Made by a program: the position numbers and the translations under genes. From G963678445 sp963678445 (GTDB lineage Bacteria; Hydrogenedentota; Hydrogenedentia; Hydrogenedentales; G963678445), in assembly GCA_963678445.1 (NCBI GenBank), contig OY782877.1, positions 3,534,001 to 3,598,000 of the forward strand: a DNA stretch of 64,000 nucleotides, given 5' to 3'. Numbering within the stretch: the stretch's first letter is position 1; the number at the start of each line of letters is the position of its first letter. Below are positions 25,350-34,873 of the stretch, piece after piece. The notes beneath the pieces were generated by a model. That model had not been told where the DNA came from and ran no database searches. It saw nothing but the letters and a program-made list of their open reading frames with translations.

Positions 25350-28300
25350 ATGAAACATATTTTACAGTATATTTCCGTGTATCGTGTTATGGAGAAAACA
25401 ACAAATTCACGAGTTTCTTTTCTGAAAAAACAGCGCTTGAGCTTTTCAATATTTGCTATGGCTTTGTTTGTAGTGTCGCAGCAGTTTTTTGCTTTGGCTG
25501 CTGACAATATAAGTAGTGAAGATGGCTGCGCGGTACGTGTTTATACGGGTAGAATCGTTGATGGCGTCAGTCGCCCACTTGCGGAACTCGAAAAAATAGC
25601 CCGAGCTTTTGGCAGTGTCGAGATTCTCGTATATGAAGAGGGCGGCTCTCCCGAGAACCCTATTAAGCGATGGAGTGAGCGTGAAGGTGATGCAGGGTAT
25701 GCTGTCCCTGGATTGAGTATTGCAGGACGACAGCGGTTTATGGAAGACAAGGGCAGTATATCCGCCGCGAAAAAAACCATACAGAACCAGGATGGCTTTG
25801 TTTTGCAGTGGGAATTGCCTGAAACAGACTCTTCTTCGAAGGGAGATTCTATATTTAGGGTGCCAAGCGAACCTTTGAAATGCACCGTTTTACAAGATGG
25901 AAAAGTGAAAGTCATTGCAAAAACCTGGGAATGTGCAAAAGCAAAAGGTCTTTGTCCGCGGTTGGTACGTTGTGATTTCCCCGAAAGCAATGTTTCGATT
26001 TTACAGGTTTTTGAATATCTTAAAAAAACACCAGAAATGCCTCTAGAAGAAAACAAGGCCTTGTTTCCTGTTCAGTCTGAAGGAGTATCAGAAAACATCC
26101 CCGTATCTGGTGAAAGCAGCACTACAAATTTGCCTGATTCCTGGTCTGCAAAAGCAGTGACAGATGATATTTCCACAAATCAACCAACGGGCGAAGATTT
26201 ATTAATTCCGGTGCACTTTTCAGGCACAAAAGGGAATCCCGAAAAAAGTTTTGAGACACATTGGGTGCCTAGTTCTGGGCCACTACGCCTGAAATTTAAA
26301 TTTATAACTGGATTTGGATATGAAGCCAGTATGGATGGTTTTTTCCGTTATTCTCCTGACACCTCTACTTCAGGGTATTTGATTCCAGATGGTGCCGAGG
26401 GGCAATTATCTTTTAGTGGTGGAGGAGCAAGGGTGGAGTGGTGGTTTTCAATGGATAAATTCTGGAAGCGCGGAGATGAAAAACTTGAGTTCAATTTGCT
26501 TGATTACGTTGGTGCGGCGCTGCCATTTAATCCTTGTGATCTCATGTTTAATGCAAACGAATCCTTTTCTTCTACCTCGCACCTTATTACCTCCACGGCA
26601 GTTGCGCAGGACACAATTTCAGCAGGCATCTCCATTTCCGATCTTTTTCTCGGTGAAACGGATGAGAAGATGCTAAAGATTGACGGAGGTTTTACACTAG
26701 ATTTTATAAATCGTTTAACACTCCGTTGTAAAATGCTCAGTTTTGAAGATCTTGATACGGCAATTCTTCCGATGAATGTCGCACAAGGCGTTCGGATTAA
26801 TCTAGATGATCGAGGACGTTTTGCGAGTAGGGCAAACTTTATAGATTCGCTGTATCTTACATATGCCATCAGCGGGAATATAAATTGCGGCATTACGGTT
26901 ATGGGAATCCTTGATTTTCATCCGCCTTCCATTAACAGCCCATTTTTCTTTGATCTGTTTTCCAAAGAACTACAATCCTTGGCGATGTCTGATTTTATCG
27001 AGTTTCGAGTAGATGCAAATGATGCAATCGTTGATTCGAGCGTTTCGCCGGAGATTGGCGACACGACGACTCCTTTTACCTGGCGTGCTCTGTATCGCAG
27101 CGCCTCCGCGACCCAACCGACCAGCGCCTATGTCTACGTGGATGGCGAGCCGCACCGCCTTTCTCTGGTTGATGCAAACAATGTCGATTTTAGCTACGAG
27201 TATGGACCTGTACAGCTGAGCGCCGGTCCGCATGAATACTACTTTAGCTTCCGCAATGCGCAGAATATTTGGCTGCGCTATCCGGAAAATGGAACCATCC
27301 AAAAACCGGAGGTGGGTGCAGGCATGGAAAGCCGTCCGACAGTAGTTATTACCGATCCGGCAAGCAATGGCCTGAGCGTGTCTGATTCAATGACTCATTA
27401 CACGGTTCGGGGAACGGCCACGGATGATGAGGCCGTGACACGGGTTTACTGTCGCGTGCTTGGTTCGGCGTGGCTTGAAGCCAGTGGTACGGAATCATGG
27501 ACATTAACCTTGCCCTTGGCCCCGGGGGTAAACACGCTCCAGGTGAAAGCAAGGGATGAAGAAGGATGGGGGTACATTACCGAACGCACCCTGATTCGGG
27601 AGGGAGGAGCGTCGATAGAGAATACGCCTCCTGTAGTTAATATCAGCGAACCCTCAATTCCTGTCACCTTACTATACTCGGAAACCTCTTTAACGGTTTC
27701 AGGCACCGCAACCGATGCTGACGAGGGGGACCAGGTTGTCGGCGTAGAGTACCGTCTCAATGAAAATGATTGGGAAAATGTTTCTGGAACAACTTCCTGG
27801 AGTTTCACGGCAAACCATATTCCGACAGGTTCCGGAACGATTTATGTGCGTGCGTTGGATACGCAGGGCGTCTATTCCGAGGCGGTAACACTTTCTTATA
27901 CACGCGAAGAAAAACCACCTGTAAATGTGTTGCCGACCGTAAGTATTACAACACCTTCTACGGCTGTGGTACAAGTGCCAAGCGACGAAACCACCATTAA
28001 TGTATATGGTTCAGCAGCGGATAGTGATGGCGCAATTGCGGCCATTCGCTGGCGCATCCGATCCGGCGCATGGAACGAACAAGTGAGTTCGGGAAGCTGG
28101 TCCTTTACAGCACAATCGCTCGAGGTTGGAGATAATCTCATTGAAGTTGCCGCAGTTGACGACGAGGGCGACCAGGGGCTCCCGGAAGAGCTTCTTGTAA
28201 TCCGCGAGTCCCCTGAGATGGAGCTTTCCAAGGCTACTAATCCGACGCCACCCAACACCATGTCCTCCACCATTCCCATTCCCGCCTCCTTGATGTGGGA

Positions 28301-31300
28301 AAACGGTGGCGGAGCCACTAGCTATGACATCTACGTGAACTACAACGGCGACACTCCTGGCAATTCCCATAGTTCGCCCGATTACCGCGGCACCGTAACC
28401 GTCCCTGTTTTTACGCTTTCCCCCCTGGATTACGGACAGGATGTGTATTGGCGTATTGATGCGAGGCGCGGCGAAGAAACGATGGAAGGCAACCTTTGGC
28501 GTTTTCGGGTAGAGGGGAAACCGCTGCCACAATCGACGAAGCCGGAGAATGTCAAAGCCTCCGATGGAGACTCCACCGAAGGAGTCATGATAACTTGGGC
28601 GCCTGTACAAGATGAAAACGCGTATTACTCCGTTTACAGAGGTACGTATCATACGGCCACCAGCATGAACCAAATCAGTACCTGGAGTGCGCGTACCTAC
28701 TATCACGATACCAGCGCAAAGGCAGGTCGAGATTACTACTACCGGGTCTATTCCGCCAAAAATGGTAGTGGTTCACAAATGAGTGCTCCAAGCGAATATG
28801 ACGCTGGATGGCGGCGTATCCCCCCCCCCGCCAACTTCAGCGCTAAAGCTTCAATGCCGTATATTCATATGCAATGTGATTCATTGGGAGACTGTAGATA
28901 CGAATTTTCTCGTTCAGAAAGCTTGGGGGGAGCGCGAACGATTATTCGAGGATTTGATGCTGGAGCAGAAGCGACGGAAAGCTCGTATAACGATTACGAC
29001 ATCGTACCCGGACAAACCTATTGGTACTGGGTGCGGGCCTGCTATAACGGCACCAATCAAAGCCATCCCAGCAACCATAACGGCCCTCTATCGGCGGGCC
29101 TTGACTTTACCGCCCCAACCCCACCAACCGCCAGTTATGGGCTTCATCCAGATAAAATAACCCTCTCCTGGCCGACGACCGCTTACGCCAGCCATTACCG
29201 TCTACTCAGACGGGTGCCGGGCGAATCGCAACTCCTGCCGGTGGTGCCCTGGAGCACAGTCACCTCCTATGAAGATACGAATGTGCCTGAGGGGAACACC
29301 CTTTATGAATATGCACTACAAGTAGCCTCAGGGCCAAACGGTGAATACCACAGTGCACCGAGTGCTCTGTCTTATGGCTGGCGACAAGATACAGAAGCAT
29401 CCGGAGAAACTTGGAACGTACAAGCATCAGACAATACATTCATGGACCGGATTAAAATAACATGGAATGAGGTTGAAGGCGCCCAATACTACAAAGTTTT
29501 TCGATCTGAATCCTCAACGGCCTATCCTGAAGCGATAAGCGAGTGGATGCCGCGCACCTTCTTCAATGACTTCGATGCGGAGCCTAATACGGAGTATAAC
29601 TATTCAGTCCGTACCGCCTTCGATTTTTTGGGTAGTGGAGCCAGTTTTTACAGCAATAGTGATAGCGGCACACGCTACGGGCTGCTTGCTCCAGAGAATC
29701 CAACGGCTACACAGGGAACTTCTTCCGATGGGATCGAAGTTAGCTGGGATGCCGTCGCACTAGAACCTCTCCACGGCGACACCCCCTATTACTGCGTCTA
29801 CCGGTCCGAATCGTCGGAGAACGCTGGCTCACCTGTCAGCGACTGGATTACAGCCCTTACCTTCATCGATACCTCGGCAAATGGCGCAGCACCTGGAATT
29901 ACCTACTACTACAATATTCGCGCCAGCGCGTATCCAGACGGAATTCAGCCAGGACCACAGAGCGAAACAACAGCAGGATGGATGGTTGATCCCGATAGCC
30001 AACTTGCTCCTGGCGAAGTCAGCGCCAGTGACGGTTGGGAACGAAATGTTTTGATTACCTGGCATGAATCCCCCGGCGCCACCCACTATCGCGTATGGCG
30101 TTCGCGATCCGACGAAAGCATGTTGCGTGCTATCAGCGGATGGACGGAAGAACTGAGCTTTACCGACTACACGCCCCTCGCGCCCAATATCTACCACTAC
30201 TACGTCCAGGCCGCGACCAGCGAAAACGGCGATAACGCCGGTGCGCTTAGCATACCCGATACAGGCTATGCACTCAATCCGGACAATACCGTGCTCGAAC
30301 AGGAAATTGTATTGAATGATTCGTCGATATCTGGATTCTATCCAGATAGTTTTATACTTATGGCATATGAAGACGTAATACTAGCAAGGTTAAACCACAG
30401 CGCTCCTGGCGACAATATCATTATTTTGCGTTTTAATGAGGGCAGTTGGGAATATGTACAGAAAATTAATTGCCCGTATGATGATTACGGTGGCCTCTCT
30501 TGGGGGACTGGTAGTTTAGATGTTGATGATGCTTATCTAATTGTAGGTGATTACAACGTTGACATGGGGGCAAGTAACTCTGGCGCTGTTTATGCATACA
30601 CAAAAGAAGCCAACGGAACCTATATACTTAAGCAAACAATCGCAGCTCCTTCGCCAAATTATTATGGGTATTTTGGAAATACCGTTTTGCTGGATGGAGA
30701 TAGATTATTCGTAGGAGAAGGTGGGTTTAATACTTCCACTAATCCGCAAACAGGCTATGTGCATGTTTATAAAAACATCGCTGGGACCTGGACCTTACAG
30801 CAAACAATTGTTCCTGAAAATGTCTCTCTTCAAGCTAGTTTTGGTCATAAAATTGCACTAATTGCTGAACAGCTATTAATTACTGCTCCTTATGAAGGTG
30901 CTGGTGAATGGCAAGATAGAGGCGCTGTCTTCATTTATGAAGAGGAAGGACTATCTTGGAAAATGGTGGAGAAAATTGAAGGGCAGGCAGATCGAATCTC
31001 TAATTTTGCTGCTGCTTTAGAAGTGGACCCTCAAGGGGAATGTATTGTGATTGGTAATAATTCTTGGGGGCTTAGAAAAGGAACTATTTATGAGAAAAAC
31101 GATTCTAAAGAATGGCTTGCTTCGGAGGAAATACCATATAACCTATTCTATAAGGAGCTTTCTTCTGCGACCACTAATTTAGCTATATATAACCGAAAGA
31201 CCTTTGCTTCGGCATCTGTACTTTTACAGCGTTCCGGTAAACAATGGCAAAAAACGGATATGTTTAAAAAAACATATATCCACCCTGTTTTTGGTGAACC

Positions 31301-33443
31301 GCTTGGCATGCCTAGTTTTGGCTCAAATCTTGCACAGGATTCCGACCTAAATAAAGACAGTATTTTTGTTGGCTATCTTTATACATTTGAGACACCCAAT
31401 CAATACTACAACGTATCCACAGTGTGCGTATACAAAGACATTCACCAGGATCGCAACGTCAATGGCGTATCCGACATGCTGGAGGATCATAATGCCAACG
31501 GTTTGTATGATGCCTACGAGGATTGCGATGGGAGTGGGATGAGTGATGCTTTCGAGGACTTTGATGGTAATGGGGAGGCGGATGCTTTTGAGGATCTTAA
31601 TGAGGATGGCGTGCCGGACGCCTTTGAAGATTTGAATGATAATGGACGTCCGGATGGTTTTGAGGATGCGGATGGGGATGAGCGTCCGGATTTCTTCCAG
31701 GAACGCTATCCCATTGTTTCGGATAGCCATCCGAACGCCAGCAATGAATATGCTCGAAGCGTCTTCACCTGTGCGTGGACGGAAAGCTTCTCACCGTATG
31801 GGCAGTGCGCGATACTTCTGAGTTCCGATCCGTTGGCAGAGGTCACGTTGACGAATGCAGACGAAATTGTTACGGCAAGTTCGTGGTCAGTTTCGGATGT
31901 AATGCTGGGACGCTGGTTTGTTTCTATCGCACCACTGGATGTTTCGGGCGAAATCCTTGAATCGGCTCGGCGTCGCTTTGCATTCACCGTATGTGAACCA
32001 CCGGAATTTGTGGTGTTTGATGAAGCCGACGCTATCGTCACCTCGGGTTCGATTGTAGCGGTGGGGATGGCGGATATCGGCGCTGAGGCGTTGACGTATA
32101 CCTTTAGGGTTGCGAACCATAGTGAACGGAGTATTCTTCGGACAAAGGATATGATTCTTCCCGAAGGATGTACGCTTCTTGATGGGCTTGCTATCCAGAT
32201 TCAGCCGGGCGAGTCGGATGTGTTTACCATTAAAATTGCTACAGATGCCGCGTTTACACTCGAAGACACATTATCCTTTAGCACCAATAGTGCTGATGAG
32301 CAGCCTTTCGAGATGATCATTAGCGCTTCTGTCTTGGCACCACAGCTGGCAATCAGTGTGAATGATGCTCCCCTTCCCGAAAATAACCGTATTGATTTGG
32401 GTGAAATCGAAGTCTATTCGACAAGCGATCCGGTAAACCTCAAACTTTCCAATTATGGTGCGGGGAGCCTGAGGATAGCGCCTTTCGAAGCCCTGACGCC
32501 TTTTTCCCTTGACATCTATGGTGAGATTCCCGCTATTGACGCAGGTGAGCACATGCTTTGCTCATTGCGCGTTATCGGATATCAACCCGGTGATTTTGTT
32601 CGTGAGCTTGTTTTTGAAACTAATGACCCGCTACAGCCGGAAGTACGTTTGCAATTGCGGGCGAAAGTGCTTGGGCCTGTGTTGGAGATATACGAAGGTG
32701 CTGTGACGGTCTTCGAGAATCCACTGACAGAAAACGAAAGCTTCACCATGGATTTAGGGCATATTTCACAAGCATCCCGTTGTTTTACAATTCGAAACGT
32801 GGGGGCTTGTGAAATGTTTATGGGGCTTGGCGACGCCGTGGGCAGCTTTGTCTCTATTTCCGGCTTAGAGGATCTTGTTGTGGCGGCAGGTGCTACAGCG
32901 GTTTTTGAAGTACAGTTTTCGCCGGTAAAAGGGGTGAGTTCCTTTCAAGAAACCGTGGTGATCATGAGCAGTGATGCGCAGCATAATCCGTTTGAAATGT
33001 GCTTTACCGGAACTTTTGAAAGTAGTACCGAAGGCGAGGGAGAAGGCCTTTCTCCTGAGGGCGAAGGAAGCGGTGAGGGGGAAGGCGAAGGTGAGGGGGA
33101 AGGCGAAGGTGAGGGTCTTCCTGAATTCCACGATGGGGATTTTGATGGCGGGGCGGATAATGTAATCAACCTGAGTGAGCTGTTGCGGTTTATCCAGTTC
33201 TATAATTCCGACGGGTACCACTGTGCGCAGGAGGGTGAGGTAACGGATGAAGGCTACATGGCGCGTGTTGGAATCCAGAATTGCCGTCCGCACACCGGCG
33301 ACTACAAAAACGGCGCTGACTGGCTCATCGATCTGAGTGAATTGTTGCGCTTCATCCAGTTCTACAATTCCAACGGGTACCACAAATGCAGCAACATGAA
33401 TTCTGACGAAGGCTACTGTCCCGGCCCCCCTGCTGTAGAGTAG
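25350..33443 (+). CDS. Giant secreted multidomain protein (2697 aa)
   Basis: Starts at ATG 25350 or 25389; both precede a signal peptide (LSFSIFAMALFVVSQQFFALA). Reading along: an unrecognised N-terminal region to about residue 660; three Ig-like repeats (about 660-960) with VRGTATDDEAV, VSGTATDADEG and VYGSAADSDGA; five or six fibronectin-III-like repeats (about 964-1647); an FG-GAP/beta-propeller-like part (about 1650-2030) with GSLDVDDAYLIVGDYN and TVLLDGDRLFVGEG; calcium-binding DxNxNGxxDxxED repeats (about 2030-2117); two ASPM/Hydin-type domains (about 2210-2560); a Gly-Glu linker (2559-2590); and two copies of a dockerin-like module at the end. No enzyme domain was recognised, so it is probably an adhesin or matrix protein. 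Export to the surface through the type II system at 44-54 kb is an inference. Confidence 0.85.
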   Translation: MKHILQYISVYRVMEKTTNSRVSFLKKQRLSFSIFAMALFVVSQQFFALAADNISSEDGCAVRVYTGRIVDGVSRPLAELEKIARAFGSVEILVYEEGGSPENPIKRWSEREGDAGYAVPGLSIAGRQRFMEDKGSISAAKKTIQNQDGFVLQWELPETDSSSKGDSIFRVPSEPLKCTVLQDGKVKVIAKTWECAKAKGLCPRLVRCDFPESNVSILQVFEYLKKTPEMPLEENKALFPVQSEGVSENIPVSGESSTTNLPDSWSAKAVTDDISTNQPTGEDLLIPVHFSGTKGNPEKSFETHWVPSSGPLRLKFKFITGFGYEASMDGFFRYSPDTSTSGYLIPDGAEGQLSFSGGGARVEWWFSMDKFWKRGDEKLEFNLLDYVGAALPFNPCDLMFNANESFSSTSHLITSTAVAQDTISAGISISDLFLGETDEKMLKIDGGFTLDFINRLTLRCKMLSFEDLDTAILPMNVAQGVRINLDDRGRFASRANFIDSLYLTYAISGNINCGITVMGILDFHPPSINSPFFFDLFSKELQSLAMSDFIEFRVDANDAIVDSSVSPEIGDTTTPFTWRALYRSASATQPTSAYVYVDGEPHRLSLVDANNVDFSYEYGPVQLSAGPHEYYFSFRNAQNIWLRYPENGTIQKPEVGAGMESRPTVVITDPASNGLSVSDSMTHYTVRGTATDDEAVTRVYCRVLGSAWLEASGTESWTLTLPLAPGVNTLQVKARDEEGWGYITERTLIREGGASIENTPPVVNISEPSIPVTLLYSETSLTVSGTATDADEGDQVVGVEYRLNENDWENVSGTTSWSFTANHIPTGSGTIYVRALDTQGVYSEAVTLSYTREEKPPVNVLPTVSITTPSTAVVQVPSDETTINVYGSAADSDGAIAAIRWRIRSGAWNEQVSSGSWSFTAQSLEVGDNLIEVAAVDDEGDQGLPEELLVIRESPEMELSKATNPTPPNTMSSTIPIPASLMWENGGGATSYDIYVNYNGDTPGNSHSSPDYRGTVTVPVFTLSPLDYGQDVYWRIDARRGEETMEGNLWRFRVEGKPLPQSTKPENVKASDGDSTEGVMITWAPVQDENAYYSVYRGTYHTATSMNQISTWSARTYYHDTSAKAGRDYYYRVYSAKNGSGSQMSAPSEYDAGWRRIPPPANFSAKASMPYIHMQCDSLGDCRYEFSRSESLGGARTIIRGFDAGAEATESSYNDYDIVPGQTYWYWVRACYNGTNQSHPSNHNGPLSAGLDFTAPTPPTASYGLHPDKITLSWPTTAYASHYRLLRRVPGESQLLPVVPWSTVTSYEDTNVPEGNTLYEYALQVASGPNGEYHSAPSALSYGWRQDTEASGETWNVQASDNTFMDRIKITWNEVEGAQYYKVFRSESSTAYPEAISEWMPRTFFNDFDAEPNTEYNYSVRTAFDFLGSGASFYSNSDSGTRYGLLAPENPTATQGTSSDGIEVSWDAVALEPLHGDTPYYCVYRSESSENAGSPVSDWITALTFIDTSANGAAPGITYYYNIRASAYPDGIQPGPQSETTAGWMVDPDSQLAPGEVSASDGWERNVLITWHESPGATHYRVWRSRSDESMLRAISGWTEELSFTDYTPLAPNIYHYYVQAATSENGDNAGALSIPDTGYALNPDNTVLEQEIVLNDSSISGFYPDSFILMAYEDVILARLNHSAPGDNIIILRFNEGSWEYVQKINCPYDDYGGLSWGTGSLDVDDAYLIVGDYNVDMGASNSGAVYAYTKEANGTYILKQTIAAPSPNYYGYFGNTVLLDGDRLFVGEGGFNTSTNPQTGYVHVYKNIAGTWTLQQTIVPENVSLQASFGHKIALIAEQLLITAPYEGAGEWQDRGAVFIYEEEGLSWKMVEKIEGQADRISNFAAALEVDPQGECIVIGNNSWGLRKGTIYEKNDSKEWLASEEIPYNLFYKELSSATTNLAIYNRKTFASASVLLQRSGKQWQKTDMFKKTYIHPVFGEPLGMPSFGSNLAQDSDLNKDSIFVGYLYTFETPNQYYNVSTVCVYKDIHQDRNVNGVSDMLEDHNANGLYDAYEDCDGSGMSDAFEDFDGNGEADAFEDLNEDGVPDAFEDLNDNGRPDGFEDADGDERPDFFQERYPIVSDSHPNASNEYARSVFTCAWTESFSPYGQCAILLSSDPLAEVTLTNADEIVTASSWSVSDVMLGRWFVSIAPLDVSGEILESARRRFAFTVCEPPEFVVFDEADAIVTSGSIVAVGMADIGAEALTYTFRVANHSERSILRTKDMILPEGCTLLDGLAIQIQPGESDVFTIKIATDAAFTLEDTLSFSTNSADEQPFEMIISASVLAPQLAISVNDAPLPENNRIDLGEIEVYSTSDPVNLKLSNYGAGSLRIAPFEALTPFSLDIYGEIPAIDAGEHMLCSLRVIGYQPGDFVRELVFETNDPLQPEVRLQLRAKVLGPVLEIYEGAVTVFENPLTENESFTMDLGHISQASRCFTIRNVGACEMFMGLGDAVGSFVSISGLEDLVVAAGATAVFEVQFSPVKGVSSFQETVVIMSSDAQHNPFEMCFTGTFESSTEGEGEGLSPEGEGSGEGEGEGEGEGEGEGLPEFHDGDFDGGADNVINLSELLRFIQFYNSDGYHCAQEGEVTDEGYMARVGIQNCRPHTGDYKNGADWLIDLSELLRFIQFYNSNGYHKCSNMNSDEGYCPGPPAVE
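31435..31704 (+). repeat. Tandem 33-base repeats encoding calcium-binding DxNxNGxxDxFED units
   Basis: Seven or eight tandem copies of an 11-residue unit (examples: DFDGNGEADAFE, DLNEDGVPDAFE, DLNDNGRPDGFE). The Asp-rich loop resembles thrombospondin type 3/EF-hand loops and should bind calcium. Adjacent units are similar at base level, so copy number may vary between strains. Confidence 0.75.
33028..33117 (+). repeat. Gly-Glu linker repeat
   Basis: Bases alternate GAAGGCGA/GGTGAGGG units, with an 18-base unit (GGTGAGGGGGAAGGCGAA) present at least twice, and encode an acidic Gly-Glu chain that separates the Hydin-type domains from the C-terminal module. A flexible spacer is likely. Confidence 0.75.
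33136..33420 (+). repeat. Duplicated dockerin-like C-terminal module
   Basis: Two copies of the pattern ...D(G/N)G(A)D..I(N/D)LSELLRFIQFYNS(D/N)GYH followed by Cys and a DEGY segment, about 50 residues apart. The Asp loop plus helix resembles dockerin type I, a calcium-binding module. It may anchor or sort the secreted protein. Confidence 0.65.
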
Positions 33444-33466
33444 ATGTCCAGACAACAACAGAAACC

Positions 33467-33504
33467 AACGGATAGGCAGAGCCAACAGGCTCTGCCTATC
33501 CGTT
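33467..33504 (+). terminator. Perfect 17-bp hairpin after the giant gene
   Basis: Arms AACGGATAGGCAGAGCC (33467-33483) and GGCTCTGCCTATCCGTT (33488-33504) are exact complements around an AACA loop, 24 bases after the stop codon. No T-run follows, so it may stabilise the transcript end or terminate with help. Confidence 0.7.
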
Positions 33505-34283
33505 AATGCCTAGGCGTGCTACTGGTAGAGCGCTTTGTCTCCTGTGAGGGTGGTCGATTTAGCGAGCTAGTGAGATTTGAAGACAGTAAGGAGAAAAAGT
33601 TTAGAATTGGGCTCAAAGGTATTCAATTTTTACAAAGCGGCCTATTTCTGAATACAGGGTTGTTGGTATTCCGATGCGGAGGCACGTGATGTTGCCGAGG
33701 CATGTGCATGGGGGTCTGCTATTACTCTTGACTGTTCAGTTGCTGCGGGTTGTGAGGCAACAGCCTTTTCTGCCTGCAAGCCTGGAGAGCGGACCAAGAT
33801 GCGCGAAAAGATTAAGGCAACTTGTACACACAAGCGAAAAAGAGGGTTCTACATCTTATATTCCTCTTCTTATCACGATAGCGGGGATTGGCATACTGCT
33901 TTTCATAGGGTGTGCTGGATTAAGGGATTATACATTCCGTTCCACGAAAAAATAAGATGAATTTAGGTTATGTGGGATATTTTAGATTAGCACTGTAGTT
34001 GTAAAAAGTTGTTACGAAAAACGCTTTGCTGCGGCCAGGGATGGTGGAGGCTATGCCTCTTGTTTGCAGTCGATGGACCGCTTTAGGGTTATCGATTGTG
34101 CCCAAAAACATAATAAGCGCCCCCTGAGTCCTGTCTTGTTATTTCTATTTTTACACAGATTAAAACGTGAATGCAGGCATATTCCAAAGCTCTTCATACC
34201 AATTATTTAAAATTTTCGCCTTTTTATATATAAAAATCGCTAAAAATGATGTTGGCTTATTTTGAATAGTATGCAAACATAGT
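33505..34283. other. Gene-poor region with possible remnants of a cysteine-rich peptide and a paralogous leader
   Basis: One frame across 33652-33957 gives a Cys-containing stretch (CWYSDAEARDVAEAC, then LDCSVAAGCEA) but it has an upstream stop at 33649-33651 and no clear start, so it could be a decayed peptide gene. At 34042-34125 a short frame encodes LVCSRWTALGL, close to LACGRWTALVF in the signal region of the gene at 34874, suggesting a truncated copy. No intact gene supported. Confidence 0.3.
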
Positions 34284-34301
34284 GTGTGAGTTGACTCACA
34301 C
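34284..34301. promoter_or_regulatory. Perfect palindrome upstream of the cysteine-rich peptide gene
   Basis: GTGTGAGTTGACTCACAC has 8-base complementary arms around TG and lies 62 bases before the peptide start. It can be an operator for a dimeric regulator or a short hairpin in the leader. Confidence 0.5.
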
Positions 34302-34363
34302 GTTTGTGATGTAAAGATGGAAGATTTCGTTTAGTGTTCAACCAGTACATGAAAGGGGTAAAA

Positions 34364-34633
34364 ATGAAGAGCTTAGTCGTAGTGGGTTTCGTTTTGATAG
34401 TTTCCGTAATCTTCTTGGGGCCACGTGAACTCAGCCATGCAGAAGCGTCGGAAATTGCAGGAGGGTGTAGTTGCGAGAGGACACAAACGGTTAATTGCAA
34501 CACGACTACAGGTGCTCATTGTTCACAGAATACAACTGCCTGCAGGGGAACAGGAGGGGGAACCTGTTCGCAGCCAGTTACAGCTTGCTTAAGTACTAAT
34601 TGTATTAGATCGGTGACACGTACTTGCAGTTAA
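34364..34633 (+). CDS. Small secreted cysteine-rich peptide (89 aa)
   Basis: ATG 34364 is preceded by AGGGG at the right spacing. The first 28 residues form a clear signal peptide (KSLVVVGFVLIVSVIFLG, cleavage expected after SHAEA). The mature part of about 60 residues has nine cysteines, many Thr and Gly, and no obvious hydrophobic core (CSCERTQTVNC, HCSQNT, CRGTGGGTCSQ, CLSTNC). It does not match a family I know. The odd number of Cys leaves one free or allows intermolecular bonds. Downstream genes on the same strand encode a C39-type peptidase/rhodanese and a DoxX/MauE-like protein, which could process or oxidise it. It could be a bacteriocin, a signal peptide or a structural or metal-binding peptide. 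Confidence 0.65.
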   Translation: MKSLVVVGFVLIVSVIFLGPRELSHAEASEIAGGCSCERTQTVNCNTTTGAHCSQNTTACRGTGGGTCSQPVTACLSTNCIRSVTRTCS

Positions 34634-34873
34634 GAGTTTGATGACATCAAAAACTAATGTATCGGTAACTCTTTGTTGTTTCATCAAGCCGCTTGCAAAG
34701 GTCTAGTGTGTATGCTTTGGGTCATCGGAGAAGTAGAGAGTAGCGTGTTCCATAGAATAAAACACGACTTGTTCAAGCGGCTTGGTTGTACAACATAAGG
34801 GCGGTAGTTATTTCCGTTTTCGAATGTATGTGTTTCTCGTGTGTACCATACTATATTGGATAAAGGGTGATTT

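Noticed and set aside
31435..31704. 33-base tandem repeats as CRISPR
   Set aside because: They are coding, contiguous without spacers and keep the calcium-loop pattern.
33028..33117. Short repeats that might suggest a CRISPR array
   Set aside because: They are in-frame Gly-Glu codon repeats inside the giant gene, with no spacers.
33674..33955. A 93-codon frame with hydrophobic segments
   Set aside because: No ribosome site, odd composition, and another frame of the same stretch gives a more protein-like Cys-bearing reading; kept only as an unassigned region.
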